Numbered from the stretch's first letter, positions 17,266-25,656 are shown. The stretch is 64,000 nt of DNA from an uncultured Bryobacteraceae bacterium (GCA_937924525.1 CALDSU010000008.1:124001-188000); one strand, 5' to 3'. Program-made: numbers and translations. Notes: generated from the sequence alone by a model not told the origin.

Positions 17266-17963
17266 TGGTCCTCCCACAACTCGTGCAGATTCGTGTCCAC
17301 CCGCTTGTTGGGATCCAGCGTTTCATCGATGTATTTGGCCAGTTCTTCCCCGCTCCGCGAGAGCCGGTCTTTCAGCCGGGGCTCGTTCGGAAACAGCTTG
17401 GCCCCTTCCTGCCACACCGCCCGGGCCTTTTCAAGATCGTCCATCTTCCAGTAGCCGTCTCCCAGGGAAATGTAGGCGCGCACATGATACGAGCGAAGCT
17501 TGTCCTGCTTCTGCATCTTCATGGCTTCCTCCAGGTCCTTGACCCCCAGCGGCGCCTTGCCGAAGATTTTCGGCCAGTACAAGTAGCTGTTGCCGCGCGT
17601 GTAGAGCGCGATCCAGGAAGGTCTCAATTCAATTGACTTGCTGAAGTGCGAAAGCGCGGTATTGGCCAGAATCACCTGGGTGATGGCCCCGGCGTCGGGA
17701 ATCTTGTCGACGTAGGCAAAGCCGTAGTTGAGGTATGCATTCGCGGCCTGCGGGCTCTTGGCCACGAGTTCCTCGAAAAACTTGATGCAGCGGTCGTACT
17801 GCTTGAGCTGAATCACCGCCTGCCGGTACTCGCTCCCCGCCCGAAGGTCGTCGGCGTTCTTGGCTAAGGCTGCCTCGTACCGGTCCAGGTCGGCCAGCGT
17901 CGCTCCCGACGCGCCCACACCCGCGAGCGCCCACGCACATACCAGAAGTCTTGCCTGTCTCAT
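17262..17963 (-). CDS. Exported TPR protein
   Basis: This 233-residue protein has an N-terminal signal peptide (RLLVCAWALAGVGASGA, about residues 4-21) and three or four TPR-like helical hairpins. The clearest are AANAYLNYGFAYVDKI, ALSHFSKSIELRPSWIALYTRGNSYLY and SYHVRAYISLGDGYWKMDDLEKARAVW. It sits between two FG-GAP/ASPIC genes and overlaps each by about 4 bases, so it is translated with both. TPR domains mediate protein-protein contacts. I infer a periplasmic adaptor that organises the FG-GAP proteins or connects them to the TPRs of the cytochrome and the 1079-residue protein. Confidence 0.85.
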   Translation of the reverse strand: MRQARLLVCAWALAGVGASGATLADLDRYEAALAKNADDLRAGSEYRQAVIQLKQYDRCIKFFEELVAKSPQAANAYLNYGFAYVDKIPDAGAITQVILANTALSHFSKSIELRPSWIALYTRGNSYLYWPKIFGKAPLGVKDLEEAMKMQKQDKLRSYHVRAYISLGDGYWKMDDLEKARAVWQEGAKLFPNEPRLKDRLSRSGEELAKYIDETLDPNKRVDTNLHELWEDQ

Positions 17964-19693
17964 TTCTGACTTGCCTTTGCGATCAAAATCTCCGCTTTCG
18001 GTTTGCCCTCCAGCACCCGGTAGATCCGGTTGGGGGGAAGGTTCTCCAGGGTTTGCTTCGCGCCCGACGGCCAGCGGATTTCCACTTGATCGATCTTTTC
18101 GTTCTTGCCGAGGCCGAAGTGGACACGGTTGGTGCTCTGGGCGGCAAAACCGTTGCCGCCATTCACGAAACTCAGTTGGGTCCGCCCGCCGGAGGTCAGC
18201 CGCACCTGCGCGCCGATGGCGAAGCGGTTGGCCTTGGGCGATCCCAGCAGGAATTGCACCCAGTTCCGTCCCGGCGGCAACGTATTGCGGTAGAAATACG
18301 GCTCCGCGTTGGCGTTGGCCACGTACATGTCCAGCCGGCCGTCGTTATCAAAATCCGCCACGCCGATGCCCCGGCCATCGCGAACGGAATCCACGCCGTG
18401 CCGCGCCGCGTGGTCCTTGAAGCCCGCGCCGCCTTCGTTGTGAAACAGCCGTTTCTTCTGATAGCCGCTCAGACTTTTCGATCCCATGGGGGGCCAGTTG
18501 CGCGCGTCGGCCAGTTCGATGTTCGGACGGGTGATCATCTCGAAGATGTCGGGCACGTAGCTCTCCTTGCCCGCCGACACCCAGCCGTTGACGACGTAGA
18601 GGTCCTGCCAACCATCGTTGTCGTAGTCAAAGAACTTCGCGCACCAGCCCCACCCGGTGTTGTAAGTATCCGTTTCCCGCGAAACGTCCGCGAAAGACAG
18701 ATCTCCGTTGTTGCGCCACAGGAAGTTGCCCTCCCGCATGTAGTCGTCGGTGATGTTGGTGACGTAAATGTCCAACAGCCCGTCGCCGTCAAAGTCGCCC
18801 CAATCGACGTTCATGCCCTTCTTGGTGTCGATGCCGATGGCCTTTTCCGTGATGTCGGTAAAGGTGCCGTCGCCGTTGTTGACGAAGAAGCGGTCGGTTC
18901 CGAAATCGCAGGCGACGTACAGATCTTCGTCCCCGTCGTTGTCGGCGTCGGCGTGCCCCATATCCAGCGTCCAGCCGGTCAGGCGGAACCCGGCCTGCTC
19001 CGTCGTGTCGGTGAACGTGCCGTCGCCGTTGTTGCGATATACAGTCACCCCACCGCCATTGTTCGCCGTCTCAAAGCTTTCCGGAAAGAAGCGCGGCGTT
19101 TCCGGGTTGAACACGTTGACCGGTTGAAAGTAACTGCCTACGAACACGTCCACCCAGCCGTCGCGGTCATAGTCGAAAGCCACGGCGGTGATCGCGTTCT
19201 TGTAGCCCAGCATGCCGCTCGTGCGGGTGACGTCGCGGAACTTGCCGTTGCCCAAGTTTTCGAACAACTGGTTCTGGCCGAAACGGATGACCAGCAGGTC
19301 GGGCCGCTGGTCATTGTTGAAATCGAACCAGAGCGCATCGGCCGAGGCGTTCTGCGCGTCGTTGCCGGCGGCCAGACCCGCCGCCTCCGCCACATCCGTG
19401 AAGGTAAAATCGCCGTTGTTCCGGTAGAGGCGGTTCTTGCCGCCTTCGGCCGAATCGGTGACGAAGAAATCGTCGAAGCCGTCGCCGTTGTAATCAGCCA
19501 CCGCCACGGCCGCGCCGAGCGCGGTGTAGCCGGCCATGATATGCGCGTACGGGTTCTTGAACTCCCGGTTGGTGTGCTGGTGCGTGATGCCGGCCCGGGC
19601 CGTGACATCCTCAAACCAGCGCTCGCCGACGCCATTGGCCAGCAAGGCCAGACCCGCCGACGCCGCTGCCGCCAGCACCACGCGTCCCGTCAT
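17960..19693 (-). CDS. FG-GAP repeat protein with ASPIC/UnbV domain (CRTAC1-like)
   Basis: This 577-residue protein has an N-terminal signal peptide (TGRVVLAAAASAGLALLA), about seven FG-GAP blades with calcium-type loops (DYNGDGFDD, DFNNDQRPD, DYDRDGWVD, DADNDGDED, DFDGDGLLD, DYDNDGWQD, DFDNDGRLD), and an ASPIC/UnbV C-terminus (NRFAIGAQVRL, then IRWPSGAKQTL). The ATG overlaps the upstream gene by 4 bases, and its stop overlaps the TPR gene by 4 bases. It is the closest relative of the 15541-17265 product inside the window. The function of the family is not established; the fold suggests ligand or carbohydrate binding in the cell envelope. Confidence 0.9.
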   Translation of the reverse strand: MTGRVVLAAAASAGLALLANGVGERWFEDVTARAGITHQHTNREFKNPYAHIMAGYTALGAAVAVADYNGDGFDDFFVTDSAEGGKNRLYRNNGDFTFTDVAEAAGLAAGNDAQNASADALWFDFNNDQRPDLLVIRFGQNQLFENLGNGKFRDVTRTSGMLGYKNAITAVAFDYDRDGWVDVFVGSYFQPVNVFNPETPRFFPESFETANNGGGVTVYRNNGDGTFTDTTEQAGFRLTGWTLDMGHADADNDGDEDLYVACDFGTDRFFVNNGDGTFTDITEKAIGIDTKKGMNVDWGDFDGDGLLDIYVTNITDDYMREGNFLWRNNGDLSFADVSRETDTYNTGWGWCAKFFDYDNDGWQDLYVVNGWVSAGKESYVPDIFEMITRPNIELADARNWPPMGSKSLSGYQKKRLFHNEGGAGFKDHAARHGVDSVRDGRGIGVADFDNDGRLDMYVANANAEPYFYRNTLPPGRNWVQFLLGSPKANRFAIGAQVRLTSGGRTQLSFVNGGNGFAAQSTNRVHFGLGKNEKIDQVEIRWPSGAKQTLENLPPNRIYRVLEGKPKAEILIAKASQK

Positions 19694-22035
19694 AACTTCA
19701 CCGCCGCATACCTCTTTTCCACCAGTTCATCTTTGCCCTCGGTGATCTCCAGAATGCGATTGCCGGCGACGTTGCGGAAGGTTTGCGTAATGCCCGACCG
19801 CGGCCATTTCACCACCACCTCATCCACCGCCGTCGCCTCCCCCAGGCCGAAATGCTGCCGCAAGGTGTTCTGCGAGCCGTATCCGTCGCCAAGAAACACC
19901 TCGCGCATCTGCGGCTGACCCTGCACCTTGAGGTACACGCGCGCGCCCACCGCGTCGCGATTCGACTTGGTCCCCACCAGTTCGAAGGCGATCCAGTTGC
20001 GCTTACCGCCGATGTTGTTCTTGAGCAGAATGTGCCGGTCCGTGGACGCCGACACCGCCAGGTCCAGCACGCCGCGGTTCCAATAATCGGCCGCGGCCAC
20101 GCCGCGGGCGTTGGTGATCAGGTCCGTGCCGGTGGGCCGGCCGATCTCGGAGAACTTGCCGTTGCGGTCGTTGCGCAGGTATCGCTTCCGTTCCCAGCCG
20201 TGCCACGAGGTGGACCCAAAATTGGCCGGATCAAAAAAAGCGCCCGTCTTGTACTCGTCCTGCTTGCTGACCACATTGTTCAGGAAGTCCAGTTCGATCT
20301 CGGTGCCTTGGTCGTTGTAGACCCAGCCGTTCACGGCGTAAATGTCCTTCCAGCCGTCGTTGTCGTAGTCGCCCAGGTAAGCGCCCCAGAACCAGCCGAT
20401 CGGATTGGCGTTCGCCTGCCAGGTGGTGTCCTCAAACTTCCCGTCGCCCTTGTTGCGCAACAGCGTGTTGCCCGAGGCCATCTGCTGGAAGACCTCGACG
20501 AAGCCGAAGCCGGACTGCCGGAACACCTCGAAGTACAAAGGCATATCCGTCTTCCAAACGCCCTGCCGCATGCAGTTGATCATATAGCGGCCGACCGTCG
20601 GCCACTCCGCGTACCAGGCTTCCTCCGAACGGATATTCGTGACGTAGATGTCAATCTTGTTGTCGTTGTCGTAGTCGCCCATCGACGCGTTCATCCCGGC
20701 GCCGTAAGCCAGGGTGCCGGTCTTGACGGTCACGTCCGTGAACGTGCCATCGCGGTTGTTGCGATAGAGGGTGTTCCGCCCGAAGTCGTTGACGACGTAC
20801 AAATCCGCGTAGCCGTCGTCGTTGTAGTCGCCGAACACCGTACCCAGGCACAGCCCCACTTCGCCTACGCCGGATTCCTTCGTCACGTTGGTGAAGGTCC
20901 CGTCGCCGTTGTTGCGGTACAACTGGTTGGGCTCGCCGTTGCGCGCGTAGAACGTGGTGGGGATGTCCAGCCGCGGATCGAGGTAACGCCCGACGTACAG
21001 GTCGAGCAAACCGTCGTTGTTGTAGTCCGCCCAGGAGGCCACGGTCGTGCAGCAGTCCTCGCCAATGCCCGCTTGCTTGGTGACGTCGGTGAACGTTCCG
21101 TTTCCGTTGTTGCGAAAAAGTTGGTTCGGCTGGAACGTCCGGCTGACGAATAGGTCCTTATGGCCGTCGTTGTCGTAGTCGGCGAACACGCCCACGCTGA
21201 CGCCGTCCAGCCCTTGCAAGCCCGCCTGCGCGGTCACGTCCGCGAACTTGCCGTTGCCCAGGTTCCGCATCAGTTTGGACTCGACGCCGTCGGGGATGAA
21301 CAGGTCGTACCAGCCGTCGTTGTCGTAGTCGACCGCGGAAATGCCCGCCGGCCCGTAGCGGATCATCGCGAATTTCAAGGGCTGGTTCAGGAACGCCGGG
21401 TAGTAGCGGTTCTCGAAATCGATTCCCGCCGCCGCAGCGACGTTTTCAAAGTGCGGTGCGTCGCTGATAAAACGGTCGCCCTCAATCAGCGACGTTTCCA
21501 CAATGCGAATGTCGGCGCCCTCTCCCCGCAGTCTGAAGCGGAAGTAGGCGCGGTCGATCCCCTCCTGCACGGCGCCCTTGGGCTTGCCGATGACCTCGAA
21601 GCGGACGCTCAGCACCGTATCGTCGCGCCGGTCCCATTTCTCCACGCGGTGAACGTACAATCCCGACTCGCTGATGGAATCCAAGGAATCCAGGTAGGCG
21701 CGCCATTCGGCCAGGGCGGCGTCCCGCGTCGGCAGGTCGCCGTCAGATTCAAAAAGGTACCGGCGCACTCCGTCGCGGTCCTCCACCTGCCGTAAGCGGT
21801 TCAGTCCCAGCCGTTTGCCTTGGAAATCCGCCGCGTAGAAAGCCTCCACGCCTCCCAGATCCCGCTCGTGCAGAGCCTCGCCGATCTTCCGCAGCATCAC
21901 CGTGGCGTCGCGGCCGGTGTTGAAGAACTGCCAACCCTTTTGATCGACGAAGTCCACGCTCATCGTGCCGCCCAGGTAGAGGGCGACCGGAGCCAACACC
22001 GATCCGAAAATGACAAGACGATTGCGTGATGGCAT
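19690..22035 (-). CDS. FG-GAP repeat protein with ASPIC/UnbV domain and extra N-terminal domain, first gene of the operon
   Basis: This 781-residue protein is the promoter-proximal gene of the leftward run. A hydrophobic stretch (about residues 6-24) serves as signal peptide or anchor. Residues about 25-190 form an alpha/beta domain unique among the paralogues here; it contains FRFRLRGEGADIRIVETSL, which resembles a SnoaL/NTF2-like or lipocalin-like fold, but I cannot name it. FG-GAP blades follow (DYDNDGWYD, DYDNDGHKD, DYNNDGLLD, DYNDDGYAD, DYDNDNKID, DYDNDGWKD), then ASPIC/UnbV (SNRDAVGARVYL, VKWPRSGI). A GGAG lies about 14 bases before the ATG, which is a weak ribosome site. Its upstream region holds the candidate operon promoter. 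Confidence 0.88.
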   Translation of the reverse strand: MPSRNRLVIFGSVLAPVALYLGGTMSVDFVDQKGWQFFNTGRDATVMLRKIGEALHERDLGGVEAFYAADFQGKRLGLNRLRQVEDRDGVRRYLFESDGDLPTRDAALAEWRAYLDSLDSISESGLYVHRVEKWDRRDDTVLSVRFEVIGKPKGAVQEGIDRAYFRFRLRGEGADIRIVETSLIEGDRFISDAPHFENVAAAAGIDFENRYYPAFLNQPLKFAMIRYGPAGISAVDYDNDGWYDLFIPDGVESKLMRNLGNGKFADVTAQAGLQGLDGVSVGVFADYDNDGHKDLFVSRTFQPNQLFRNNGNGTFTDVTKQAGIGEDCCTTVASWADYNNDGLLDLYVGRYLDPRLDIPTTFYARNGEPNQLYRNNGDGTFTNVTKESGVGEVGLCLGTVFGDYNDDGYADLYVVNDFGRNTLYRNNRDGTFTDVTVKTGTLAYGAGMNASMGDYDNDNKIDIYVTNIRSEEAWYAEWPTVGRYMINCMRQGVWKTDMPLYFEVFRQSGFGFVEVFQQMASGNTLLRNKGDGKFEDTTWQANANPIGWFWGAYLGDYDNDGWKDIYAVNGWVYNDQGTEIELDFLNNVVSKQDEYKTGAFFDPANFGSTSWHGWERKRYLRNDRNGKFSEIGRPTGTDLITNARGVAAADYWNRGVLDLAVSASTDRHILLKNNIGGKRNWIAFELVGTKSNRDAVGARVYLKVQGQPQMREVFLGDGYGSQNTLRQHFGLGEATAVDEVVVKWPRSGITQTFRNVAGNRILEITEGKDELVEKRYAAVKL

Positions 22036-22182
22036 AGCTTAGTGAAAGGTCTCCGCTTCAGTCCACTTCCGTTCGGCCAGGAACTCGAGGAAGGCTGTGT
22101 TCGGACGGCCGCCTCAACCGCTCTGTATCCCTCCGCGCCGCCCACTTCTCCGCATTTGAACCGCTGCGGGAAAACACCAAAA

Positions 22183-22211
22183 GGCTAACAATCGTCCCCT
22201 CGCAGTGTCAA
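22183..22211 (-). promoter_or_regulatory. Candidate sigma-70-type promoter of the 22-kb leftward operon
   Basis: On the minus strand a perfect TTGACA (-35, bases 22211-22206) is followed after a normal spacing by only a weak -10 (TGTTAG or TTAGCC, about 22183-22190). This would give a leader of about 145 bases before ATG 22035. The weak -10 suggests the promoter may need an activator. I looked for a -24/-12 (GG-N10-GC) element in the same region and found no convincing one. Confidence 0.4.
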
Positions 22212-22426
22212 GAAAATCACGTAAATTCCAGACTTTATGGTCTCTTTATGCGATTCCGGGGGATCCAGGCGTCCGCGAGCGCCAGCCCTCCGTCACTGGA
22301 CACTCGCGGAGCCCGCCTCCGATCCGCGCCGTCCTCCGATCGGCGCACCACCTCAACAGCACGTTCGATGCCGAACCGTAACTGGCTGGAAAGACTCGCT
22401 TCGCGGGTCCGGGAACCGGTCACTGC

Positions 22427-22445
22427 CTGTCCAAGGGCTGGACAG
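22427..22445. repeat. Inverted repeat, possible operator
   Basis: CTGTCCA and TGGACAG are perfectly complementary around the 5-base loop AGGGC. The repeat is in the divergent intergenic region, 128 bases before the chosen regulator start. No T-tract follows, so a terminator is unlikely; a protein-binding site is possible but untested. Confidence 0.35.
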
Positions 22446-22530
22446 CTCCCGCGAAGCGCTTCCGCTTTGTCCCCGCGGCTGTCGGCTTCCGGGAAGCGTC
22501 GCTGGGTTCTGTACAGTCTTGTCCAGCCAA

Positions 22531-22560
22531 TTTACAGTCCCGGGAATGGCGGGATACACT
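22531..22560 (+). promoter_or_regulatory. Candidate promoter of the GAF-AAA-Fis regulator
   Basis: TTTACA (22531-22536) and TACACT (22555-22560) are separated by 18 bases. The implied transcription start falls about 6 bases before ATG 22573, giving a very short leader. If correct, the alternative upstream ATG at 22546 would lie inside the promoter, which supports the 22573 start. Confidence 0.35.
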
Positions 22561-22572
22561 AAAGCATTCGCC

Positions 22573-24117
22573 ATGCCGGTGTCACCGTTCCCGTCCGCCG
22601 AGGAAGCGCGAAGCGAGGACAAGCTGCGGGCTCTGCTGCATCTGTGCCAGCGGATGAACTGCGAACGGGACCTGGACCGCCTGCTCGACCTGGTGGCGCG
22701 GGAGGCGACCTTCCTGCTCGACTGCGACCGCGCGAGCATTTTCCTCTACGACCCGGAAAAGCAGGAACTGTGGTCCAAAGTGGCCCTCGGCAGCGAGGAA
22801 ATCCTGCGGTTCGACGCCAGCAAGGGCATTGCCGGCGCCGCGCTCCGCGGCGGCGAGACGGTCATCGTCTCTGACGTGTATCACGACCCCCGGTTCAACC
22901 CGAACATCGACGACACCACGGGCTACCGCACGCGCAATCTGATCGCCACGCCCCTCCGCCTGCTCAGCGGCGAGACGGTGGGCGTTTTCGAGGTCCTCAA
23001 CAAGAAGGACGGGAACTTCGATGCGGCCGACGCCGAGGTCGTGCGCTCGCTGGCCGCGCAAGCCGCCATCGCCATTCAGAACGCCCAACTCATCGGCGAA
23101 CTGCGCAAGAAGCGGGACGAGCTGACCGAGGAAAACACCATGCTCTGGCGGGAGGTCAGCGGCAAGTTTGCGCAGCCGCTGCTGCTGGGCAACAGCCCCC
23201 GCATCCAGCAGGTGTTGCGTCTGATCGACCGCATCCGGGATACGTCGGTGAGCGTGTTGATCGGCGGGGAGAGCGGAACCGGGAAGGAACTGGTGGCCCG
23301 CACCATCCACTACACCAGCCTGCGGGCGCGCAAGCCCTTTGTGGCGCTGAATTGCGCGGCTTTGCCCGAGACGCTGGTGGAAGCCGAGTTGTTCGGCATC
23401 GAACGCGGCGTGGCCACCGGCGTCGACAAGCGCATCGGGCTCTTTCAGGCCGCCCACGGCGGTACCCTGTTCCTCGATGAGATCGGCGACCTCAGCCTGA
23501 CCGCGCAGGCCAAGATCCTGCGCGTGTTGCAGGAGCGCACGGTCGAGCGGGTGGGCTCGCGGACGCCGGTGGCGGTGGATGTACGCCTGCTCGCCGCCAC
23601 CAACAAGGACTTGGAGTCGGAAATCAAGCAGGGCCGGTTTCGTGAGGATCTGTACTACCGGCTGCGGGTCATCCACATCCAGTTGCCGCCGCTGCGGGAT
23701 ATCCGCGAGGACATTCCGCTGTTGGCCACCCACTTCCTGGCCGAATGCAGCCGCGAGTTGAACAAAGGCCCGCATGAGTTTTCTCCCGCAGTGCTGCGCC
23801 GGCTCTGCGAACAGCCGTGGCCGGGCAACGTCCGCCAACTGCAAAACGAAATCCGGCGCATGGTAGCCTGCGCCCGCGGCCGTCTGATCGGCGAGGAAGA
23901 CCTGTTCGAAGGCCTGCTGGTGGATCCTGCCGCCCCCTCGCCGGCCGCGCCGTCTTCCGCCGCCCGCACGTTGCCGGAGGCGGTCGAGGAACTGGAGCGC
24001 AAACTCATTTCCGAAACACTCGCCGCCACGGGCAACAATCAGGTCCGCGCCGCGAAGCTGCTGGGCCTCAGCCGGCAGGGCCTGATCAACAAACTCAAGC
24101 GTTACCAATTAGCCTGA
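22573..24117 (+). CDS. GAF-AAA+-Fis transcriptional regulator of the sigma-54 activator family with altered GAFTGA loop
   Basis: This 514-residue protein has a GAF domain (about residues 30-180), an AAA+ domain (about 205-430; Walker A GGESGTGKE, Walker B GGTLFLDEIGDL, arginine-finger region REDLYYRLRV) and a C-terminal Fis-type helix-turn-helix (NQVRAAKLLGLSRQGLINKL). The sigma-54-contacting GAFTGA loop reads GVATGV, so the key Phe is missing. The classical coupling to sigma-54 is therefore doubtful. ATG 22573 is chosen over ATG 22546, and neither has a clear ribosome site. It is divergent from the 22-kb operon and is the obvious candidate regulator for it, with the GAF domain sensing a small ligand; that is inference. 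Its stop abuts the ATG of the TauE/SafE gene. Confidence 0.85.
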   Translation: MPVSPFPSAEEARSEDKLRALLHLCQRMNCERDLDRLLDLVAREATFLLDCDRASIFLYDPEKQELWSKVALGSEEILRFDASKGIAGAALRGGETVIVSDVYHDPRFNPNIDDTTGYRTRNLIATPLRLLSGETVGVFEVLNKKDGNFDAADAEVVRSLAAQAAIAIQNAQLIGELRKKRDELTEENTMLWREVSGKFAQPLLLGNSPRIQQVLRLIDRIRDTSVSVLIGGESGTGKELVARTIHYTSLRARKPFVALNCAALPETLVEAELFGIERGVATGVDKRIGLFQAAHGGTLFLDEIGDLSLTAQAKILRVLQERTVERVGSRTPVAVDVRLLAATNKDLESEIKQGRFREDLYYRLRVIHIQLPPLRDIREDIPLLATHFLAECSRELNKGPHEFSPAVLRRLCEQPWPGNVRQLQNEIRRMVACARGRLIGEEDLFEGLLVDPAAPSPAAPSSAARTLPEAVEELERKLISETLAATGNNQVRAAKLLGLSRQGLINKLKRYQLA

Positions 24118-25149
24118 ATGCCCTCCCTCATCGACCGCATCGGCCTGCGCGGCCCCAGGATGAAGTACTGGTTTTTGTACCTTGCGGCGTTTTATGTGGC
24201 ATGGGTCATGCTCGCCTTCGGTTACGGTTACTGGCCGGAGATTGTGGCGCACTGGCGGATCGCCCTGGTGATGATCTTCGGCTCACTGGTCGCCGGCTCC
24301 ACCCCGATGGGCGGCGGAACGGTGGCCTTTCCGTTTCTGGTGCTGGCCTTCGGCCATCCGCCGGCCCTGGGGCGCAATTTCGGCTTGGTCATTCAGGCCT
24401 TGGGCATGACCTCGGCGATGATTTTCATCCTCTGCCGGGGCACGCCCGTGCAGGTGCGTCTGCTCACCGCCACCAGCGTGGCCTCCGCGGCGGGATTGTT
24501 GCTGGGCACCTTCGTGGTCCATCCCCTCATCTCGAGCACCTTGGTCAAACTGCTGTTCTCCTGCCTTTGGATGAGCTTTGGCATCCTCACCCTGGCCAAG
24601 AACGCGGAGTTTTGCGCGTTGGAAAACAAGCCCCGCCTCTCCTGGGCTGCGGCGTGGAGGCTGGGAATCCCCATCGGCATCGCAGGCGGGGTGCTCACCT
24701 CGCTGATTGGGGTCGGCGTGGAGATGCTTCTCTATACCAGCCTGGTCCTGCTTTTCCGCAGCGATCTGAAGGTGGCCGTGCCCACGGCGGTCTCGACTAT
24801 GGCCATGGCAAGCGTCCTGGGCGCCGCCCTCCACCTGGCCATCGGCGACCTCGAGCGGGAAGTGTATCTGAACTGGCTGGCCGCAGGTCCGATCGTGGTG
24901 TTGGGTGCGCCGACGGGAGCATTCCTGGTCAGTGTGATTCCCCGGATTCGCACCCTGTATTTCGTCTCCTTGCTCTGCGTGGCGCAGTTCATCTGGACGC
25001 TCTACCAGGTCTCACCGGGAAGGAAAGAAACCGTCTTTGTGGTGATCGCTTTAGCCGTCGCGGTGCTGGCGTTCTATCTGATGTACCGCATCGGGCGCCG
25101 GCGAGCCCGGGCGCCGGCCAGTCCGCTTCTGGCCTGGCAGGAACCGTAG
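24118..25149 (+). CDS. TauE/SafE-family membrane transporter
   Basis: This 343-residue polytopic membrane protein has about eight hydrophobic helices. Two half-repeats are visible: GSLVAGSTPMGGGTVAFPFLV near residues 60-80 and GIAGGVLTSLIGVGVEML near 185-205. These glycine-rich re-entrant segments are characteristic of the sulfite exporter TauE/SafE family (now DUF81/TSUP), which moves sulfur-containing or organic anions such as sulfite, sulfoacetate or thiosulfate. The ATG follows the regulator stop without a gap, so both are probably one transcript. Substrate cannot be assigned from sequence; no sulfur-metabolism gene is adjacent. Confidence 0.87.
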   Translation: MPSLIDRIGLRGPRMKYWFLYLAAFYVAWVMLAFGYGYWPEIVAHWRIALVMIFGSLVAGSTPMGGGTVAFPFLVLAFGHPPALGRNFGLVIQALGMTSAMIFILCRGTPVQVRLLTATSVASAAGLLLGTFVVHPLISSTLVKLLFSCLWMSFGILTLAKNAEFCALENKPRLSWAAAWRLGIPIGIAGGVLTSLIGVGVEMLLYTSLVLLFRSDLKVAVPTAVSTMAMASVLGAALHLAIGDLEREVYLNWLAAGPIVVLGAPTGAFLVSVIPRIRTLYFVSLLCVAQFIWTLYQVSPGRKETVFVVIALAVAVLAFYLMYRIGRRRARAPASPLLAWQEP

Positions 25150-25171
25150 CCGGCCAGAAAGGGGGTCCGCT

Positions 25172-25630
25172 ATGTTCCGCCGGGCAGGTTTGCTGCGTGG
25201 AGGGCTGGCGGCCGTCGCGATGGCCGCCGCGCACCCGGAAGTGGCCGCATTGATGCGGCTCGACGAGGAATTCTGCGCCTCCTTCCAGAAAAAGGGCGCT
25301 GCTGGCTGGTTGGCATACTGGGCCCAGGATGCGATGGTGTTTCCCCCGCGCGGACCGATCCTATGAGGGAAGGCGGAAGCCGTCCGCTCCTACGCACCGC
25401 TCTTTGGAAACCGCCCGGGCACGTTGCGCGGGAAGCCGGCCGGCGGCGACGTCTCGGCCAGCGGCGACCTGGGTTTTACCTTCGGCGCCTGGGTTTCGTC
25501 CCGGCCGGGGACTGACGGCAAGCCGGTTACCACCACCGGGAAATACTTCACCACCTGGAAGAAGCAGCGCGACGGCTCCTGGAAGATCGTCGCCGATATC
25601 GGCCAGCCGGCGGCGCCCGAAAAACCATAA
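25172..25630 (+). pseudogene. DUF4440/SnoaL-like gene interrupted by an in-frame TGA
   Basis: A single reading frame runs from ATG 25172 to TAA 25630 (about 152 codons) and is broken only by TGA at 25364-25366. The first part has a signal-like N-terminus and the DUF4440-type stretch LDEEFCASFQKKGAAGWLAYWAQDAMVFPPRGPIL. The part after the stop continues with GKAEAVRSYAPLF and ends with GKYFTTWKKQRDGSWKIVADIG, which is the typical end of the family. At the stop position relatives usually have a charged residue before GK, so a CGA-to-TGA transition is the simplest explanation. The product would be a secreted NTF2-like protein. It may be a recent pseudogene, a base-calling error, or recoded; no selenocysteine element is evident. 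Confidence 0.75.
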
Positions 25631-25656
25631 GCGTGGCCTCCTGGGAGAGACCCGCC

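Larger units (their letters stand above)
22036..22572. other. Divergent intergenic region between the operon and its putative regulator
   Basis: This 537-base region separates the leftward operon from the rightward regulator gene. A rightward reading frame is open from 22237 in phase with the regulator, but the predicted residues are Pro/Arg/Ser-rich and unlike any domain, so I treat it as non-coding. It contains the TTGACA promoter candidate facing left, a 7-base inverted repeat with a 5-base loop at 22427-22445 (CTGTCCA...TGGACAG) that could be an operator, and a rightward TTTACA-N18-TACACT pair at 22531-22560 just before the chosen regulator start. No RNA gene was recognised. Confidence 0.5.

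Noticed and set aside
22552-22565. GG-N10-GC spacing resembling a sigma-54 -24/-12 promoter
   Set aside because: Only the GG and GC dinucleotides match; the rest of the TGGCAC and TTGCA consensus is absent, and the regulator itself has an aberrant GAFTGA loop.
22237-22572. Possible N-terminal extension of the GAF-AAA-Fis regulator by 112 residues
   Set aside because: The frame is open, but the predicted peptide is Pro/Arg/Ser-rich and unlike any domain, and the region holds promoter-like and palindromic sequences.
25364-25366. Selenocysteine at the in-frame TGA of the DUF4440 gene
   Set aside because: No family member is expected to use selenocysteine, the position normally holds a charged residue, and no convincing hairpin follows the TGA at the required distance.
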